Of a stretch of 64,000 nt of DNA, positions 1 through 11,640 are shown piece by piece (the first letter of the stretch is position 1; every line of letters starts with the position of its first letter). The stretch is taken from the NCBI GenBank assembly GCA_021018815.1, contig JAITYX010000139.1, positions 372,001-436,000 on the forward strand, written 5' to 3'. Made by a program: the position numbers and the translations under genes. The notes under the pieces are model-generated. The model did not search any database and had not been told where the DNA came from. It was given only the letters and a program-made list of their open reading frames with translations. The DNA is from Talinum fruticosum (lineage: Eukaryota > Streptophyta > Magnoliopsida > Caryophyllales > Talinaceae).

Positions 1-2985
1 AAAATATACACACGAGAAAGAACTGTAGTTATTTTTATAGGGCCAATTGTCTATACTTTAGCCATATTAAATAACTGTCCGTTATTGGGGACGAATTTAA
101 TAAGTTAAATTACATAACATAGAAAACTATTATATAAATAGACGATTGACCTTAAAGTACTTTCAACATATGAAGTTAGCTAAAAAAATTTCCTAATAGA
201 GATCAACATTATATAGAGGATATTTCCTAAAAGGTATATTCAACATAAGAGTTTCCTGACTATACCTTCTCAATCATTAAAAATGTAATTAACTTCATGT
301 TAATCACTTGTTACAACTACTAAACTAAAATGTTTTTAGAAAGTATACATTATGCTTGTTTGGTTTTAACGTTTATAAAAGCTAACAGTTCGTAATAACT
401 CCGAACAAATAAACGCTAATTATAACAGACTTGTAACAACTAGTCTCGCTTAATCGTAATCGCACATGTAACAACCCATAACAGCTAATGAATAGTTTTT
501 TAACAACTAAAATGAGGCCCTAGTAATGACTAAGATTAATATATATAATAAATTGATTCCCATTTTCCTAATAAGTTTTGCAATTATGTTACTTAATTGA
601 ACCCCCAAAAATGAGGAGAGATAGTATGCTATGAATAGTGGATTAGACCCCAAGTTAGACTCCTTTCCTCATACAATGTACACACTAATACAACATCATC
701 ATAATGATTGAGAAGATAAGTCATTGTTCTTATGCTTTACTTGATCCAAAAGTTTGATTAATGTTGTTTCATATCATGCCAAGAAAAAACTCACTACAAA
801 CAACCCCTAAACCCCATTATTATTATTATTATTATTATTATTCAACAAAGCTTCTAACATAATTATATTGCCCCAAGACTAGCTAGCTTTTCCCTTGTTC
901 AAGGGCCAACATTAAATTAATCATTCATCAAAATTAGGAAAATTATTTATTCATGTAATTAAGTCTAATCAACATTTTCTTAGCCCCCCAAAAAATATAT
1001 ATATATTTATATATTATTTATGGTATGTATGTAGAAAAACTAAGACTTGAAGGGGGACATACTCCCTTAAATTTGTTGGCAATTTTTCTCAAATTCAATG
1101 TATCCTAACTATAACATACCATCTTGTGCTAATCATTATTTTGTGGTAGTTATAAGATCACTTTCTGGTTTTATCAGGAAGTTAATGACTTTCTTAATCA
1201 TACTTTTAATTTCTTAATTATGTTATGCTCACATTGTCACATGCATATCATCTTCTGTTATGCCAATTATAATCACTATTATTATTTTATTCTATTTCTC
1301 TTGGCAACTCAATCATTCATTAATCCCAGATTCAATAAATGGATTATTTATTTGAATCAATAAACCTCAACTACAATATAATCATGCATTACTTACAATG
1401 TCAAACTATATAAACAAATTATTATGTTGTGGAGTTTTATTTTTCTATAATTATTGGATTTTTCATTGGACTACTTTTTGGGTACTCGTATTTATGTGAT
1501 TTTTAAATAAGTTCCCGATAAGTTTCACGTAAACGTATCTTATATGTTCAAACGATCTAAAAATGTATGCATAAACATGATTTCAGGAACATTCTAATAA
1601 GACCCATTTACAAGTTTTTGAGCTAATATATGGTAGTATTCTATTTTTTTTTTTAAATATGCATTTACTTTTTTGAAAACTAATTTTTAAAATTTTATAT
1701 ATATTAGAAAATGAAGGAAAACTCTAATACAGTTGGCTGTGGGTTGAGCTTGTCGGGTGCATAGCCTAATAAAACGTTGATGGCATCCCCCACCCTAATG
1801 ATTAGTGGGGAGAATTAGAATATGATGCTATTCAGACAATTTAATTTTTCTTGAGAAAAAAAAATTAAAAATTTTCCTAGAGAAAATATTAATTCCAATT
1901 ACAATAAAAATTATACCCACCTTGATGGCCCCTCAAATTTGTTCATTGGTCGGTATTAAATTTTGATTTCACAATATAATAAATTTTTTTAAAAAAGGAG
2001 TAAGGCATAATAATTATACTTCTTATTTATTGAGCTGTTTTTATTTAAAGATATTCACGCTGAAAAAAATGATTTGGGCTCCATTGACCAAAGTTTATAA
2101 GCTTCCTTCCGGTGAAATTAAATTAGCTAAATCGGGTAGAGATTATTAGCTGAAATTTATATGTAATAATGTTTATTGTATGAAAGTTTTTGTGTAAGTT
2201 TATTCCATTTTAAAAGACGGATTGAAAGTAAGTCGACCATGAATATACCTGATCCAACCCATTTATTTGCCTTCAAAAACTCGATTGAACCTAATTTATT
2301 AATGGGCGGTCATGATCTATTATGACACACCTATCCATAAATTTTGCTTCTAAACCTACAAACTTTTCAAATTATTGGTGCAAATAAGGGGCAATGGCCA
2401 ATTTATGAGGTTTTGAATTCAAGACTTGGTAATAAGTTTAAAGACTTTATCGACTATGTTAATTGACATCCACAAGGCGGAAACTTGATAGCGAGGGGAT
2501 TATATACCGAGCTATTAATTCACGTGGAAAGCCCGTTTGATCCACATTATTAATGGATCCATCATAATGGGCCAGTCCTGACACCACCTGGCCCATAACA
2601 CCTGAAGCTTGATCAATGATCATCATAAATGATTTGCTGAGTGAATTCATTAGCAATGGTCAGCCCATCAAATTAACGATTGATATGGGCTTGAGAAAGT
2701 GTTTGGGCTGTGACCCGTGGCATTCAATTTTATTTCACACAATTTTATTTAAAAAAAAACCTTTCTCAAGCCGAAACATGATTATGCATAATTCTTTTAC
2801 CTTTATATATCAAATAATTTTTTACCTCTATATATCAAAGAATTTTTGAGGTATGATGATGTTATTATTAGTGTTTGCAACGATTGTGATATTAAATTCA
2901 TTTTTGGGAATGAAAATTCGTTTATGAATGATGTTGGGTGTGGCTCAAAATGCATCAAGATATCAAGGCTTAGGAATTCTTTGAT
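1..2985. other. AT-rich intergenic sequence, no gene seen
   Basis: No reading frame here resembles a known protein or links to another through plausible splice sites. The stretch is rich in A/T runs and contains a short ATT microsatellite. A segment near 350-500 has the 'tttggtt..taac' style seen at ends of small non-autonomous DNA transposons, but no matching second end was found. Confidence 0.6.
816..842. repeat. (ATT)n microsatellite
   Basis: About nine uninterrupted ATT units, read directly from the sequence. Confidence 0.95.
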
Positions 2986-2989
2986 ATAT

Positions 2990-3705
2990 AGAGGTGTAAA
3001 GGCTTCTTGAGGTGTAAAGGCTTACGAATTAGCGAGTATCAAGGTGGCATGACCCTGCCCAGAATGGCAGCACCATGCCAGAGAAAAAACAAAAACAAAG
3101 AGAAGCCCGACCAGAAGAGTGGCACGATATGAACCATGGCACTGGGCACGACCGTGCCTATGTGGCACTCCCGTGTCATGCTTGGCATGGTCGTGCCAGG
3201 CCCTTCGCTGTAGATTGCCTCGTTTCTTGGTCTGTTTTGGGTTTGTTTCATATGTTACTTAGGTTTATTGCAAGAATTATTGTAGAGTTTATTGCCCTAG
3301 TTTATTACTAGTAATGGCCATGGTTTCTACCTCTCCATAAATCTCTCCATTTTCATTCAACCAAATCATCCCAATCCAAGATATTAACCTAGATCATTCA
3401 CATTTTTTGCACCATTTTTGCCTTTGTGGATTTATCTTTATGATCCGTTTTTAGGAGTTGTGAGTGAGTGTTTGAGAGTATTTGTGATCTCTTTGTCCTA
3501 ATCTTGTTGTGCTTTCGTACCTCTTGAGATTGAATTTTGCACTCATTCATTTTAGTCTATTTCTATTTCCGCCGGTGGTTTTCTCCCTATTTTAGGTTTC
3601 CACGTAAATCTTTGTGTTTGTCTTTTATTTTTCCTTCTTGTTTGTTTTGTTAATATCTTACATTCAAATAACTTTTGCTATATTTCTTGCTCTATTTCCT
3701 AACAA
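2990..3705 (+). mobile_element. Possible solo LTR or LTR remnant (Ty1/copia-like 3' part)
   Basis: The segment is more GC-rich than its surroundings and carries an inverted repeat at 3145-3158 and 3184-3197. Its right part has the order found at the 3' end of many plant copia LTRs: a CT-rich run, a 'ggtttccacgtaaatctttg' block near 3595-3615, a T-rich tail and a terminal 'aaca' near 3703. No internal domain, primer-binding site or target duplication was confirmed. The left boundary is a guess. Confidence 0.35.
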
Positions 3706-3726
3706 GAATTACCACTATCATATTTT

Positions 3727-3975
3727 GGTATGTGGAAGTTTAGAGTAGGAATAGGATCGGGAATAAGTTAATACTGTCATCAAATAGCTGTAAATGTATT
3801 CACATTACGAATTCTCACCTCCTCCCATGGGAATACATATTGACAATACAGGACTTCTATTCCAATTGCTATTCTCAAATTTATTTTCATTCTATAAATC
3901 AAACATACGAAATATATTACATCACCTTCTATTCTCATTCCCACTCATCTATTACTACATACCAAACGTACCATC
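3727..3975. mobile_element. Possible small MITE-like insertion
   Basis: The ends show an imperfect inverted relation ('ggtatgtgg' at the left, 'ataccaaacgtacc' at the right) around AT-rich non-coding sequence. This is typical of hAT-type MITEs in plants, but no target-site duplication was established. Confidence 0.25.
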
Positions 3976-4029
3976 GTATTTACAATCTATCATGTACCAT
4001 AATACTATTTGTGCTTCATTTAATGCATA

Positions 4030-6227
4030 ATATTAATTTTTTCCATCGAATTAATTCAAAATACTTTTACATTAATTGTTAAAGATTTTATAAAACTATT
4101 ATTCTATATCTAAATCATACGACTTAAAATTTGTATTATACAACTACCCACTCTTTTTTACTCCTAATTTCAAAATCATAATTTATTCCATAAAAAAATC
4201 ATAATTTATTACAAACAAAAAAAAATCAAAAGATAAATCTTTGGAAGTTGTTACAAAATATCTAAGTTTGAATCTCACATATATCCAATAAATCTATTTT
4301 TTTCTTTTTATTCAAACAAATTATGAAAACGATATATATAATAATATTGGAGAGGGAGAATCAGATTATAAACTTTAACCTTCTATTTAAATTAGTTTCA
4401 ATTTTTTAGTTAAATATTAACCTTTGAATGTGTAATAGTGTGAATTTTCTAAGTTTTAAATTCTTTTTATCATAGTCTTTGCGATAAAGCTTTGTTCTTG
4501 AAATTTTATCTAAAGTTTAAGAAAATGTAATTTTTTTTATCATGTGCTAATTAAAAATAAAATAAAATTCTATCAAAAACGAAAAAAAAAAAAACCTAGA
4601 AAGGATAGAGAGAGGATATTATTCCATTTTATCTCAATCTAACAGCTAGATGCTGTTATTATCTCTTAAAACCTTAAAATCTTTCAAACCCCTTCTCTCT
4701 TTCAAACCCTTCCCCAACTTTCAAAGCCGTCCCTCCCCAACTTTGAAATCTTGCAAACCCAATGGAGCAAAGAAACCAACCAGAAAAACATCAGGATCAC
4801 AATGCTCGACTCGAAGCTGCTGCTAGGCAGTATTTGAGTAAATTTACTCAGCTCGAAGCTGCTCGGGACTATTTGAGTAAATGTGTACCTGCTCCCCAGT
4901 ATTTGAGTAAATTTATTCCTGTTGGTTATCGGTTCAACCCTACCGATGAAGAGCTTATACTACACTACTTGCTCCCTATGATTAATGGCTCAGAACTTCC
5001 CATTAACGTGATGCATATTGTTAATATTTACAAATTTAAACCCGATTGCCTCACAGGTTTGTTTCTTTTTGCTTTTCTTAATCATGAAGTTATGTTGTTT
5101 AGTTGGATTGAATGTTTGTTTTAATTTCTGATCTTTTTGAATCCGAACAGCAAATTATGCAGCACAGAGTGACAATGTATGGTACTTTTTCACGTCGAGA
5201 GACCGGAAGTATCGCAATGGGTTTCGACCAGATCGAAAGGCCGGAAATGGGTACTGGAAAGCAACTGGGGCGGATAAAGATATAAATCATGAGGGCAAGA
5301 AAATCGGATCCCGAAAGGCATTGGTGTTCTATGAAGGGAAGCCTCCCAAGGGTCGGAAAACACCATGGATTATGCATGAGTTTAGAGTTCCTGATTCTTC
5401 TACTCAGTCTAATAAAAAACGGAAGAGGGAACATCACAGTGAAGAAGACACTTGTATGAGGGTAAATATAATTAATATTTCGCTTATTCATTCTCAATCA
5501 TCTATATTTATATTTTTGCACATAAATTCTTCTTTTTACCTCTGAGTTTTAATTTATTTGAATTATGACAATTTTACGCTGAATTTTGAATTATTTGATT
5601 GTTAATCATTTAATTAACTGATTCCAAAAATTAGCTTAAAATATTAATTTTGATATTTGATTGTAACCCTTTTTCATCCAACCGTAGTTGGATGACTTTG
5701 TACTGTGCAGAATTTACAAAAAGAAGGGATAGGCAGAACGGCTACCCGACTGCAAAAACATGGGAGAGTCGATAATATTGAACAAGAAGATAAGAAAGTG
5801 GTGGAAGAAAATGGCCAAAATGCTGTTGAAGCCGCGTTTGAACAACAAGATCAGCAAGTAGAAATTGGTGAGACTTCTTCCCACAACAACATCAATGTCG
5901 AAATCAATGCGCTCCAGATGGATCAAGGTTGTTTTGAAGCAATGAAGTATGGACTTCCCCTTACTTATGGCATTGTTGAGAGTCAAATGCTGAATAACTC
6001 TCACACTTCATTTATGGGCGACCAAGATTTGGATTTGAGCAACTTGTTGACACCCACGGACTACCCAGTAAATTTGTCTTCTATCTTCCAATGAGGAGGT
6101 CATAACTCATTTGTTTCGCTCCTGACTAAAGTTATATGGATTCCAAGGTCATTGGTTTTAATTATTATGATTTTTTAAATGTAGTATTAGGATATTATCG
6201 TGTAAATTTGTTAGTGAAAATATTTTA
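4030..6227 (+). repeat. Left copy of a direct segmental duplication (NAC gene plus 5' flank)
   Basis: This block matches 15230-17394 over the 5' flank, all three exons, both introns and the 3' trailer ('gtagtattaggatattatcg' in both). Copies are in the same orientation about 11 kb apart and differ by substitutions and small indels. Confidence 0.85.
4762..6094 (+). CDS. NAC-domain transcription factor (complete copy, NAC-1)
   Basis: Exons 4762-5056, 5151-5461 and 5711-6094 join in frame through GT-AG introns to give 329 residues. NAC proteins are plant-specific DNA-binding transcription factors that act in the nucleus. Subdomain A starts near residue 51 ([11 protein letters not shown]), subdomain C has [12 protein letters not shown] and [10 protein letters not shown] at about 108-141, and subdomain D has [20 protein letters not shown] and MHEFRV at about 150-178. 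A basic KKRKR stretch at 187-191 may be a nuclear signal. The usual subdomain E (WVLCRI-type) is not recognisable. Ahead of the NAC domain is an unusual 50-residue extension with three YLSK repeats. The start is the first ATG after a shared 5' flank. The acidic, glutamine-rich tail (203-329) is the probable activation region. Which NAC subgroup it belongs to cannot be decided here. Confidence 0.88.
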
Positions 6228-6568
6228 TTTGGGATGCTAGTGTAGTTTCTAGTTGTGTTTTTAATTAATAATTTTTCAAAAGATATCGAGAATGGCTCAG
6301 TCCATAAATTTTTTACTATGGTGGAGATTGTGTTTGTTTATTTTGTTCAGTTGCAAATCGCTAATTGGTTCAATTGAAGTAATACAGATTGTCTTTCACA
6401 CGAAAAGCCCCAGAGCATGCCCTCCATATGATACAAGAAGAGCGGGAAAAGAGGGGAGAAAATTGGTTTCTACTCTAATATCTTCTATAACAACCTCTAA
6501 TCAACAACCTCGCTCTTAAACACCTCAAAATACAATTTAATCTCAAACAAAATCAAACCCTAACGCCA
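6095..6568. other. Spacer between NAC-1 and NAC pseudogene
   Basis: Up to about 6227 this is the 3' trailer shared with the other forward NAC copy. The rest is AT-rich spacer with no supported gene. Confidence 0.6.
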
Positions 6569-7550
6569 ATGGAGCCAAGAACTGATGATGACCATAACAA
6601 CAACGCTACTTAATGGGATTTGAGCTCGTTCTAGCCAGGCTATCGATTTGAGGAGTCCGAAACAGAGTTCGTCGTGAGTTACTCGCTGCCTAAGACGAAG
6701 GTCTTAGAACAAGTAGTTGTTGCTCGGTATTTGAGCTTGTTTCCGCCTGGCTACGAGTTCAATCCAACCGATTCAACGCTCATCCTCCATTACCTTCAAC
6801 CAAAGATCAATGGCAAATTGCTTCCTCATAGGGTTAATGTGTACAACTACAATCCCCTCACAGGTAACTTTAATTTTTCTAATTAATTTCTTCTTCTGTT
6901 TTTTCCTTGATCATATGTTAGTTGTTTTCTGTATCACTTGTAGGGGACCACTCTGCGTGCACTTGTGGGGAGCACTCTGCGTGGAGGAGCGAAGGGGAAA
7001 AAGGAAAAATAAATTTCTCAATGCCTTTAGTATGTGAATTTTTTTAATTTTAATTCATGGGCCTTTTATTCCTAATTAACCAGGAATTGTTCTTTTTTGA
7101 ATCTTGAACAACAACTTATCCAGCCCAAGGAAACAAACAATGGTACTTTCTCACATCAAGGGACTGAAAGTATCCTAAACAATGGTACTTTCTCACATCA
7201 AGGGACTCGAAAGTATCCTAACGGAGAGCGCCATGACCGGAAGGCCATAGGAGGGTATTGGAAGGCGATCGGAGCCGATAAACCCATAAAAGATACTTGT
7301 GAGCACGATGCTAAGGTGATCGGATTTCGAAAGGCATTGGTGCTCCAGAAAGGGACGCCTCAAAAGAGTAAGAAAACGCTATAAGGGATCCACCCAAAAG
7401 AGAGGGAAATCAAGGATAATGGCCAAGACGACATGAAATCCATTGTAGAAAAGGCGCAAGTAGTCAAGGATGAGGATGATCATAAAAGGAAACAAGTAGT
7501 CGTGGTTGATCATAAATTGAAGGCGCCAATAGTTTTATTTTTCGTGCAGT
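6569..7550 (+). pseudogene. NAC-domain pseudogene (forward copy)
   Basis: The first exon (6569-6863) has exactly the same length, 295 nt, as in the two better copies and the same GT donor context. It carries an in-frame TAA (14 codons after the ATG) and a TAG near 6631. Subdomain A is present as FPPGYEFNPTDSTLILHYL near 6740-6800. The second exon (about 7111 onward) has lost the acceptor AG ('gaacaa' where the others have 'gaacag') and contains a 42-bp tandem duplication at 7137-7221. It still encodes GGYWKAIGADKPI and IGFRKALVLQKG before a stop at 7382-7384. The tail to 7550 matches the tail of the minus-strand copy. It is not expected to make a functional NAC protein. Confidence 0.85.
7137..7221 (+). 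repeat. 42-bp tandem duplication in NAC pseudogene exon 2
   Basis: Two consecutive copies of a unit starting 'aacaatggtactttctcaca'. The second copy differs by one inserted C. Confidence 0.9.
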
Positions 7551-7599
7551 AATTTTATTTTTTGTAAACTTACTAATTCTTTTATTATCTAATACTTCA

Positions 7600-8045
7600 G
7601 CAATTTGTTTAAATTTCCGGAGAAAACCGCTCCGGAGAAAACCGAGTTGATGATTCCGCATGACGATTGCTTGAACTCGCAAAAAGGCAAAGCCCTTGTG
7701 TGGGGGAATTCCTTGGGAGTCGAGAGATTTTCCAAAGGTGGAAACTCTTGAAATGTGTGTTGAGAGCTTGGGTGTTTGATTATGAGAAAAATGAGATTTG
7801 TGGAATGTAAAAACATGTCCCATGGAGTTGGGAATTGATGGGTATATATAGGGAATTTTAAAGGGGTAACATAGTAATTTACCGTGGTTTAGGAGGAAAC
7901 TCTAGCCCTAATGGGCTTTGGGCTTTACCTGGCCCGTTAAGGGTTGGCTTAGGCCGATATCTCCCTTATTCGTCCGATTAAGCATAGTTGGCTCGTGATG
8001 TGGCGGGTGAGGTGGAACTGTCCGGAAATACCCGAATCAATATTT
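7600..8045 (-). mobile_element. Possible solo LTR, minus strand
   Basis: Read on the minus strand the segment looks like an LTR U3-R-U5. A region rich in 'GCCCAAAGCCCATTAGGGC' style sequence is followed by a TATA box (about 7840-7850) and a transcribed-looking leader ending in two direct copies of 'TTTTCTCCGGA'. No internal retrotransposon domain lies next to it and no target duplication was identified. Confidence 0.35.
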
Positions 8046-8751
8046 AAAATTTCACGTTTTATATATGGAGTGACGTCAGATTTTATGTTTGATATTATAA
8101 TGAAAATCTATTGAGGACTTGTTCTTTTCTAAGTTATAATAAATAACTTATTATTAATTAGCAATGAAATTCTGAATACACGAAAAATTATAATTAAGAA
8201 ATATGGTCAAATGCTAATAAGTGCTAATGGGCGCTAGTTTTGAATGTTGGTCAAAACTGATAAATAATGAATGCCGACAAGAAGTACTATTATGATACAT
8301 TGAAAAATACATTTTCAATTGTAAGTGGTGTTTCCATGCATCATAAACCGAAAAGAGTAGTTGTTAGATTGTAATCCATAGAGTATGATACATTATATGC
8401 ACAATTTTTTTATTTTTTATTTTTTATTTTTATAGATGATACGGGGTATGCTTAGAGAATATAAAAAATAAAAAAGTTGTAATTTATGAGACTACAATAA
8501 AAAATTTTACTGAGAGAAACTTAATTACATGATAATAGACTAATTAGAGTATTCTTATTCCAACCCAGCCAGAGGAAAGGAAAAATAAATAAATAAATAA
8601 ATAAAAAGGCTACTAAGTTTGCAAAAGAACAACACTATAAGACTTAATCATTCTGCATAATTTATAGTTATGCAACTTAACTAATTTCATAATACACATA
8701 TTTCTTATTCCTTTACTGATATTCCGAAATGATTTTTGCCTTCGGATGCAT
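8046..8751. other. Intergenic, AT-rich
   Basis: No coding signal was recognised. It contains an (AAAT)n tract at 8582-8606. The right end is the 3' flank of the thionin-like gene. Confidence 0.5.
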
Positions 8752-9252
8752 TTATCCTTCCAAACAAAAGTGCTCGCAAATTTCAGCACAGTTGCTACCA
8801 TCTTCAACAGAAAAACAAACAAAAAAACAGGATAAGATTAAGTCATAAATAAATTAAAATATTTCAACAAAGAATAATCCTCAAAATTAATTACATCAAT
8901 ATCATAGGAGATTTGATAACCTACCTCTCTGAATAGTTTTGCAACTTTCAGTGGTGTGGCAACCTGCAGCACAAAACAATGCCCGAATGTCAGGCTGGTG
9001 ATCTTTGGCCAACTTTACAAAAGCAGATTCATCCTTTTCAGCAATGTCATGCAGGCATTTCACTGGACATTGGAGATCATCAGGACTGCATTTATCAGAA
9101 CATTCATGAACGGACTTCAGCAATGGGAATTTCTCGTGAACTTGCTCATCGTGCTTTTCTACTGATTTAATATTCTTTGCTGAAGCATTGTTTACGTGAA
9201 TCGCCAACATGAATGCAACCACAAAAAGAGTAGTGAATTTGAGGCCTTCCAT
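8752..9252 (-). CDS. Small secreted cysteine-rich protein, thionin-like
   Basis: Two exons, 9252-8925 and 8801-8752, join through a GT-AG intron to give 125 residues. The N-terminus is a typical signal peptide (short polar start, hydrophobic core to about residue 20, Ala-Ser-Ala cleavage site), so the product should enter the secretory pathway. The mature part has ten cysteines in two groups. The first is C-x3-C-x6-C-x3-C. The second is C-x3-C-x5-C-x9-C-x3-C-x3-C and runs across the intron. This matches plant thionin-like or other small disulfide-rich families, many of which are defence or reproductive peptides, but no canonical thionin core was verified. A TATA box lies about 80 bp upstream. 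The two inter-cysteine groups could also be separate hairpins. Function is not assigned. Confidence 0.7.
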
Positions 9253-9331
9253 TGTAATTTTTATATGTCAAAAAGAAATACACACACAAATGAATACAAC
9301 TCAGATGATTTTAAAAAAGTCATTGAGTTTG

Positions 9332-9341
9332 AAATTTATAG
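9332..9341 (-). promoter_or_regulatory. TATA box of the thionin-like gene
   Basis: The minus strand reads 'CCTATAAATTTC' about 80 bp before the ATG at 9252, at a normal distance for a plant core promoter with a short leader. Confidence 0.5.
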
Positions 9342-9379
9342 GCATGTTTTTGCACTAAAATCAGGTGGAAGAATGTGAT

Positions 9380-10460
9380 AGAGCACAATTTTCTCCATCA
9401 TTGTTTCCTCATCACAAGCGTGGAATTCTTTCCGATTTATTTTCAATTATTATTATTATTTCAAATCGATAAAAGTAGTTAACTTCAATTTTAGGCTCAT
9501 GAATGGTTGTATTTGCATACTCTTAACAGTAAATACGTTTTGTCAATTTTAAGATGACAATATACTTAGAAATCTCCCGTCTAAAAGTTAGGCAAAAAAA
9601 AAAAAAGAAAAAGACAAGATTACAATATAACACATGAGTTTATTGAACAAAATGAAATAAATGAAGGATTATTGGATTTTAATATTCTAAATTTTCAATC
9701 ATATTATTTATAATATTTCGAACTATCGATTTACCTCGTATCATCCCCACTTTTGTTAAAAAATAGTAGTATTGAATGTGATGATGATACGGAGATACAT
9801 AGTTCAGAATATTATGGGCAACATGATCTCAAGTTTGGGATATTAAATCCAAATACAAAACCTTACTCCTTTTGTGAAATTCCAGCTTATATGCCACCAT
9901 TAAATACCTTCAAAATGCTAGTTTCCTTGTATATTTGACGATCCAGTGACATTAGGGCATGTTCAGTTTTGTTCATCTGTCGCACATTCCATGGTACTCA
10001 ATGTATACATTCGAGCATAGAGTTCTGACAAAATCAAAAGACTCACTAACTCATCTCCCTGAGTAACAAAAGACACTCTCATCTCATCCATCACATTCCC
10101 TATCCATCTCTCACCGTCGATCTGCATGTTTTCATAAAATAACTCGTCACTTTGATCCAGTCATATGAAATTTCATTGTTAAATCTTTCCCAATTAAAAT
10201 TAATGACACTAATTGGTAAAAAAATCGAAAATATATTCTCAATCGAATCAATAACCCTAATAAAAAAGGAAGGGAGAAAAAGAAGAGAAGAAATTAAAGT
10301 ATTATCATTGGGTATAACTGAGTCTTTAGCAGCCCAACAATCCAGAAAAGAGAAAAAAAGTAGTGGATACAGATTTAATATTAGAGAAAGGAAAGAGAGA
10401 AGAGAAGATCACTAACCGTGTTTAGTAAACTAAAGAATATTACATAGCAAAAGACATAAT
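9380..10460. other. Intergenic, no supported gene
   Basis: AT-rich sequence with short unconnected reading frames. A 61-codon frame at 9753-9938 has no recognisable motif and no splice partner. The right end merges into the tail of the minus-strand NAC pseudogene. Confidence 0.5.
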
Positions 10461-10477
10461 AAGTTGAACTACTTGCG

Positions 10478-11640
10478 GCTTCAATTAAAGATCAACCTCG
10501 ACTACTTGTTTCCCTATAATAAGATCATACTCATCGTCGACTACTTGCTCCTCTTCTACATTGGATTCGATGTCGTCTTGGCCCGATCATTCTACTGTTT
10601 TATATATCTTGCAAAGCACAATGTCATTCAACTGGGAAAAAAAAGGGATCAGACATCATGAGGCAGAATACACAAAATCACAGTTAAATAAACAAGTAAA
10701 AGTACTCTGCTAAGTCACATCCAAATAAGTGACTATGGAAAATAAAAGTCTGCTATTTTTCAGACAATTGCTTGACGTTCAGTTTTCTTTTTTCTGAAAA
10801 TTAAAATGGTATTTTGTTATGTAAAAATTTATTACTCCTTTGATTTAAAGATTATAAATAGATTTTATAAAAATTAAAGCAAGGGTATAATTAATCTGTA
10901 TTAGTACTATATACCGCCATGCTAGAAGTAGTATCTTACTCTTTTGAGGCTCCCCTTCGTAGAACACCAATGCCTTTTGCAATCCGATCATCTCACCATC
11001 ACGCTTATCAATATCTGTTATGGCTTTATCGGCTCCGGTCGCCTTCTCCTCCTGCTGCCTTCCAATCAGGCCGCCCCCTCTAGGATACTTCCGCTCACTT
11101 GACGTGAAAAAGTACCATTGTTTGTTTCCTTGGGCTGGATAAGTTGAATACGCTATTCAAGATTCAAAAAAGAACAGTTATGAATAAACAGTCCATGAAT
11201 TCAAAATTAAAAAGATAAAAAATTCACATACATACATAACCTAATTAAAATTTACCTTAATGAGCACAATGCTTCATGTTTTTTAAAGAAAAAAACTTTC
11301 TTTTATGTAATAACATAAAATTAAAATTTTTTAAAAAACTTTTTTCTCCACAAGTGGTACAGAAAACAATTAACATATCATATCATAAAGGAAAAAAACA
11401 GAAGAAGAAATTAATTAGAAAAATTAAAGCTACCGGTGAGTTGGTGGGGATTGTACTCGTAAACATTAACCCTATAGATCATATTAGGAGGAAGTGGTTC
11501 GCCATTGATCTTGGGTTGAAGGTAATGGAGAATGAGCGTCGAATCAGTTGGATCGAACTCGTACTCGTAGCCAGGGGAAACGAGCTGAAATACTGGTAAT
11601 TAGCATTGGAGTCAAAACAAGGTGGGTTTGATTTTGTTTC
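10478..11640 (-). pseudogene. NAC-domain pseudogene (reverse copy)
   Basis: Read on the minus strand, about 11610-11430 encodes NAC subdomains A and B (YEFDPTDSTLILHYLQPKING, then RVNVYEYNP). A one-base shift separates it from the preceding YFSSFP segment. About 11145-10940 encodes the WYFFTSSERKYP and ATGADKAI blocks and [13 protein letters not shown], but the GYWKA core is replaced. A third block at about 10640-10478 retains a subdomain-E-like VLCKIYKT and then a stop, followed by an acidic tail. That tail is 75% or so like 7421-7540 by eye. The gene is therefore an inverted relative of the forward pseudogene, with frameshift and nonsense damage. It is not expected to be functional. Confidence 0.8.

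Noticed and set aside
2459..2656. 65-codon minus-strand frame near the left end
   Set aside because: No motif, flanked by AT-rich non-coding sequence.
7600..7823. Minus-strand frame of about 119 codons
   Set aside because: It falls in the putative LTR leader and has no domain, so it was treated as part of the repeat.
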